From Phenylobacterium sp. (GTDB lineage Bacteria; Pseudomonadota; Alphaproteobacteria; Caulobacterales; Caulobacteraceae), in assembly GCA_028291285.1 (NCBI GenBank), contig JAQGIJ010000543.1, positions 1 to 7,630 of the forward strand: a stretch of DNA of 7,630 nucleotides, read 5' to 3'. Position 1 is the stretch's first letter. Every line of letters begins with the position of its first letter. The notes below the pieces were generated by a model. The model did not search any database, had not been told where the DNA came from, and saw nothing but the letters and a program-made list of their open reading frames with translations. The position numbers and the translations under genes are program-made. Positions 5,481 through 7,630 of the stretch are shown in pieces.

Positions 5481-6233
5481 CTATGGCGCCACGACCGCCC
5501 GGACCTTCGCCAGCGCCTCGGCCCTGTCGAGGCTGAAGGCGTCGCGGACGGCGGGCGTGAAGGCGAGGCTGTCGATCTGGCGGGCCGGGCCGCCGACCTC
5601 CGGCGCATAGTGGAAGGCGACCCGCACCGGGCCCACCTTGCGGTAGTCGGAGACCGCGATCGCCGCGGGGCGCGGGCCGCTGCGGTCGACGATCCGCGCG
5701 AGCAGGTGGCTGCCGGCGTCGAACCACAACTCGCGCGCCCGGCCGTTCCACGGCGTCACCACCACCACCTGGTAGGCGCGGCCGTCCTTGCGGCGCACGC
5801 CGAGATAATCGCCGCGCGCGCCGAAGCGGCCGGGAAACAGGAACAGCTGGGCTGTGAAAAAGGCGGCGGTGCGCGCCTCGGCCAGGGTGGCGTGGTCGTT
5901 GACCGCGGTCATCGCCCCCGAGGGCGCGACCTGCCAGACCGCTTGGCCGTTGAAGCCGTGGATCCGCAGGCCCGCGGGCTCGCGCGTCTCGACACGCAGG
6001 CCGTAGCGCACCGGATCGATCCAGCGCTCATAGGCCAGCCCGCCCTCGCGGCCGGTCTCGTGCCAGCCGCGCAGCAGGTACCAGCCCGAGCCGCCGGTCG
6101 CGGCGAAGGCCTGCGAGATCACCTGCGCCGTCTGGCGCGAATAGCCCTGGGCCTGGGCCCCCTGGACCCCCTGAGCGAGGGTGGCGGCGGCCGCGGCCAG
6201 GGCGATGAGGATAAGGCGGAGGCGGGTCAACAT
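5481..6233 (-). CDS. Exported protein of unknown function, possibly LolA-like fold
   Basis: A 250-aa protein with a clear Sec signal peptide: a positive start (MLTRLRLILI), an Ala/Leu core and a likely cut after AQA at residues 26-28, so it is probably periplasmic. There is no lipobox cysteine. The mature part is rich in short beta segments: WYLLRGWHETG, YERWIDPVRYGLRVET, IHGFNGQAVWQVAPSG, YQVVVVTPWNG, RELWFDAGSHLLARIVD and VSDYRKVGPVRVAFHY. This order (substrate-treated residues, FNG..W, then WFDAxxxLLxR and SDYRxVxxVxxPF-like) is seen in periplasmic LolA/lipoprotein-carrier-like proteins and in N-terminal parts of some secreted aspartyl proteases, but I see no DTG protease motif. The start ATG at 6233 has only AGG 5 nt away and GGAG directly against it, so it is tentative. 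Convergent with the BON gene and 87 bp downstream of the OmpA gene on the same strand. Confidence 0.72.
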   Translation of the reverse strand: MLTRLRLILIALAAAAATLAQGVQGAQAQGYSRQTAQVISQAFAATGGSGWYLLRGWHETGREGGLAYERWIDPVRYGLRVETREPAGLRIHGFNGQAVWQVAPSGAMTAVNDHATLAEARTAAFFTAQLFLFPGRFGARGDYLGVRRKDGRAYQVVVVTPWNGRARELWFDAGSHLLARIVDRSGPRPAAIAVSDYRKVGPVRVAFHYAPEVGGPARQIDSLAFTPAVRDAFSLDRAEALAKVRAVVAP

Positions 6234-6284
6234 CTCCGCCTGCTACAAGCCGGCGAGCTTGTCCAGAATGCGGCGCGCTGCGGC

Positions 6285-6308
6285 CGGCTCCTCAAGGTCA
6301 AGGAGCCG
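6285..6308. repeat. Perfect hairpin after the OmpA gene
   Basis: CGGCTCCT (6285-6292) pairs with AGGAGCCG (6301-6308) around an 8-nt loop. It lies 13 nt past the OmpA stop on the minus strand, so it may end or stabilise that transcript. No T-run follows. It also falls in an open extension of the OmpA reading frame (see findings). Confidence 0.4.
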
Positions 6309-6320
6309 TCCGAGACGCGA

Positions 6321-6875
6321 CTAGCTCAGGACGATGATCGCCACGCGGCGATTCTGCGCCCGGCCCTCCCGGGTTTCGTTGGGCGCCACCGGCTGGTCCT
6401 GGCCGTAGGAGATCGTCGACATCCGGTTGAGCGCCACGCCCTGCGTGTTCAGGTAGCGGCGCACCGCCTCAGCCCGCGCCTCGCCCAGTTTCTCGTTGTA
6501 ATCCGGCGTACCCGTCGAGTCCGTGTAGCCCTGGATCTCCAGGTAGACGTTTTTGTTTTCGCCCTTGAGCCGGGTCACCAGCTCGGCCAGCCGCTGCTCG
6601 GCTTCCGGCGACAGGACGTGCCTGTCGGTCGGGAACTTCACCGAGTCGTCGGAGAGCACCACCTCGTAGAGGAACTTGCCCTCGGCCAGCTTGTGCGCGG
6701 AGTTGGCGCGGTCCAGCGCCTCGCCGGCCGTGCCTTCGACCTTGGCGGTGTGAGCTTCCACCACCGCCACATTTTTGCGCACGAAGCCTTTGGTCGCGCA
6801 GCCGCTGGTGGCGAGGGCCGCGGCCAGCAGCACGCTGCCTATCGCCGTCGTTCTATACATGGATTTCGTCTTCAT
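6321..6875 (-). CDS. OmpA family lipoprotein (peptidoglycan-binding)
   Basis: This 184-aa protein starts with a lipoprotein signal (MKTKSMYRTTAIG, Ala/Leu core, ATSGC with Cys26), then a short helical stretch of about 40 residues (VVEAHTAKVEGTAGEALDRA), and the C-terminal OmpA domain (about 68-184). That domain carries the motif GYTDSTG..YNEKLGEARAEAV and ends NRRVAIIVL. Asp119 and Arg134 are 15 apart, as are the peptidoglycan-binding Asp and Arg of E. coli OmpA, so binding to diaminopimelate is expected. The lipobox has Thr at -3, which is less common. With one lipid anchor and one wall-binding domain it resembles Pal, but it is not clearly the tol-pal gene: no tol or cpo/ybgF neighbours are visible. 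GGAG lies 6 nt before the ATG at 6875. Longer upstream starts would read antisense through the TonB-like gene. Confidence 0.9.
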   Translation of the reverse strand: MKTKSMYRTTAIGSVLLAAALATSGCATKGFVRKNVAVVEAHTAKVEGTAGEALDRANSAHKLAEGKFLYEVVLSDDSVKFPTDRHVLSPEAEQRLAELVTRLKGENKNVYLEIQGYTDSTGTPDYNEKLGEARAEAVRRYLNTQGVALNRMSTISYGQDQPVAPNETREGRAQNRRVAIIVLS

Positions 6876-7095
6876 TCGTCTCTCCCATCTAATCGAGCCC
6901 CAGCGCAATTCTTGCGCGGTTTTCACGTGGCCAAGCTGGAATGGCGGCGTCATGGCCCGCGCGTGGCCAGAAGATGGCGGATGAACGAATGTTAATGTGA
7001 ATCTGCCGTCGGGGCGGCCAAACGGCGCCACGATGCTGACGCGAGCCCGTGATCTCTGCGTCCTCCGGACGGGGCGTAGGTCGGCTGTATCCTTC
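6876..7095. other. Divergent intergenic region between OmpA and TonB-like genes
   Basis: The 220 bp hold the candidate OmpA promoter and dyad, two direct copies of CGTGGCCA (6926-6933 and 6962-6969), and one GANTC site (6999-7003), the sequence methylated by CcrM in alphaproteobacteria. I see no convincing promoter or Shine-Dalgarno for the plus-strand gene. No small gene stands out. Confidence 0.4.
6903..6934 (-). promoter_or_regulatory. Candidate promoter with dyad for the OmpA gene
   Basis: On the minus strand TTGGCC (6934-6929) and AAGAAT (6913-6908) lie 15 bp apart, each matching 4 of 6 sigma70 consensus bases. A perfect inverted repeat, GCGCAA-TTC-TTGCGC (6903-6917), covers the -10, so a regulator bound there could block transcription. 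Start would be near 6901, leaving about 25 nt of leader. The spacer is short, so this is tentative. Confidence 0.3.
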
Positions 7096-7630
7096 ATGAG
7101 CGGGCGAAGCCAGGCGCAGGCGACGGAACTTTCAGGGGCGCGGCGCGGACGGCGGCGGCGGCGCGAACGCCTGTTCGCGGGCGCGGTGACCGTGGCCGCC
7201 CACGCCCTCCTGCTCTCGGCCCTGCTCTCGACCTCTCCGCACCCGCCGCATGCCTGGGAATCTCCGCCCATGCAGGTGGAGCTGGCGACGCTCCCGCCGC
7301 CGCCGCCCCCCGCGCCGCCGCTTCCCGAGGCGCCCGACAGCGCCCCGGCCGCCGCGGCCCCGGCCGCCGCCCCTCCTACCCCCGAGCCGCCGAAGCCGGC
7401 CGCCAAGCCTCCGCCACCGCAGCGGCTGGCGCGCGCGCCGGTTCCGCCCGAAGTCCCGCCGAGGCTGGTTCCGCCCGAGCCCGCCAAGCCGGAGCCGGCC
7501 CCGCCGGAGCCCGAGGTGCAGGTGAGCGCGGCCGAGCTCGCCTCGGCGATGACCGCCGGGTCGGAGGCCGGCGGCGAGGGCGGCGACCTGGGCTTCGGCG
7601 GCGGTGGCGGCGCGGGCGGCGGCGGCGGAC
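7096..7630 (+). CDS. TonB-like energy transducer, 3' end outside window
   Basis: The frame is open from the ATG at 7096 to the right edge, about 178 codons. The N-terminus is basic (RRGRRRRER, 16-25), followed by one membrane segment (about 26-44, LFAGAVTVAAHALLLSALL). T32 and His36 sit as TxxxH, equivalent to the conserved SxxxH of TonB's membrane helix that contacts ExbB/ExbD. Then come VELATLPPPPPP and a long Pro/Ala/Glu/Lys-rich stretch (about 60-140), the periplasm-spanning rod of TonB proteins, and a Ser/Ala region (VSAAELASAM) leading into a glycine-rich run that continues off the edge. The C-terminal receptor-binding domain is outside, so TonB proper or a TonB-like protein cannot be separated. 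No clear Shine-Dalgarno precedes the ATG, and the start could differ, though the membrane helix limits how. Confidence 0.72.
   Translation, partial: MSGRSQAQATELSGARRGRRRRRERLFAGAVTVAAHALLLSALLSTSPHPPHAWESPPMQVELATLPPPPPPAPPLPEAPDSAPAAAAPAAAPPTPEPPKPAAKPPPPQRLARAPVPPEVPPRLVPPEPAKPEPAPPEPEVQVSAAELASAMTAGSEAGGEGGDLGFGGGGGAGGGGG

Noticed and set aside
4511..5608. 365-codon minus-strand frame with a repeated Pro/Val/Leu/Ile-rich run, looking like membrane segments
   Set aside because: The repeats are the reverse reading of the RQDYG coding repeats in the BON gene; no start signal.
5610..6995. 461-codon plus-strand frame spanning 5610-6995
   Set aside because: It runs antisense through two real genes and the gap between them, with no domain.
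6876..7487. 204-residue N-terminal extension of the OmpA frame
   Set aside because: It would be antisense to the TonB-like gene and is Gly/Ala/Arg-rich junk; the start at 6875 has a Shine-Dalgarno and a signal peptide.
1..7630. CRISPR array, tRNA, insertion sequence or phage element
   Set aside because: No spaced direct repeats, cloverleaf, transposase or integrase motif was visible on either strand.

Overview
The window is GC-rich throughout, with coding packed on both strands. Codon use, the CTA-type promoter -10, GANTC sites in intergenic DNA, and the mix of a YidB-like protein, a TonB-like transducer, BON and OmpA envelope proteins and luciferase-like oxidoreductases suggest an alphaproteobacterial chromosome, most likely Caulobacterales (Caulobacter/Phenylobacterium-like). 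This is inference from style and gene content, as no marker gene is present. I see no tRNA, rRNA, CRISPR array, transposase, phage gene or attachment site.

Layout: (1) 1-478, minus: 5' part of a YidB/DUF937 protein that runs off the left edge. (2) 541-1188, minus: TetR-type repressor, probably using a TTG start, with a perfect dyad (1210-1225) beside its candidate promoter. (3) 1339-2274, minus: alpha/beta hydrolase. (4) 2275-2603: divergent intergenic region holding an inverted repeat, a possible 31-codon hydrophobic small ORF with a Shine-Dalgarno, and a probable leaderless promoter. (5) 2604-4398, plus: two-gene operon of luciferase-like (LLM) flavin/F420-type oxidoreductases from two different subfamilies, 7 bp apart. 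(6) 4517-5443, plus: BON-domain protein with a long Tyr/Gly/Gln/Arg-rich disordered N-terminus, behind a match to the alphaproteobacterial general-stress (EcfG/SigT) promoter. (7) 5455-5480: bidirectional hairpin terminator. (8) 5481-6233, minus: exported protein of uncertain family, perhaps LolA-like. (9) 6321-6875, minus: OmpA-family lipoprotein. (10) 6876-7095: divergent intergenic region. (11) 7096 to the right edge, plus: TonB-like energy transducer, truncated.

Working together: the hydrolase and the two LLM oxidoreductases, with the TetR gene next door, look like a small regulated oxidation-plus-hydrolysis module for an unknown organic substrate, but the substrate cannot be read from the sequence. 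The right half is envelope and stress biology: a stress-type BON protein, a peptidoglycan-binding lipoprotein, an exported protein and a TonB-like transducer. Nothing here is clearly a new defence or mobile system. The most unusual items are the stress-promoter/low-complexity BON gene, the small ORF at 2414-2509, and the paired LLM enzymes whose cofactor (F420 or FMN) is an open question.
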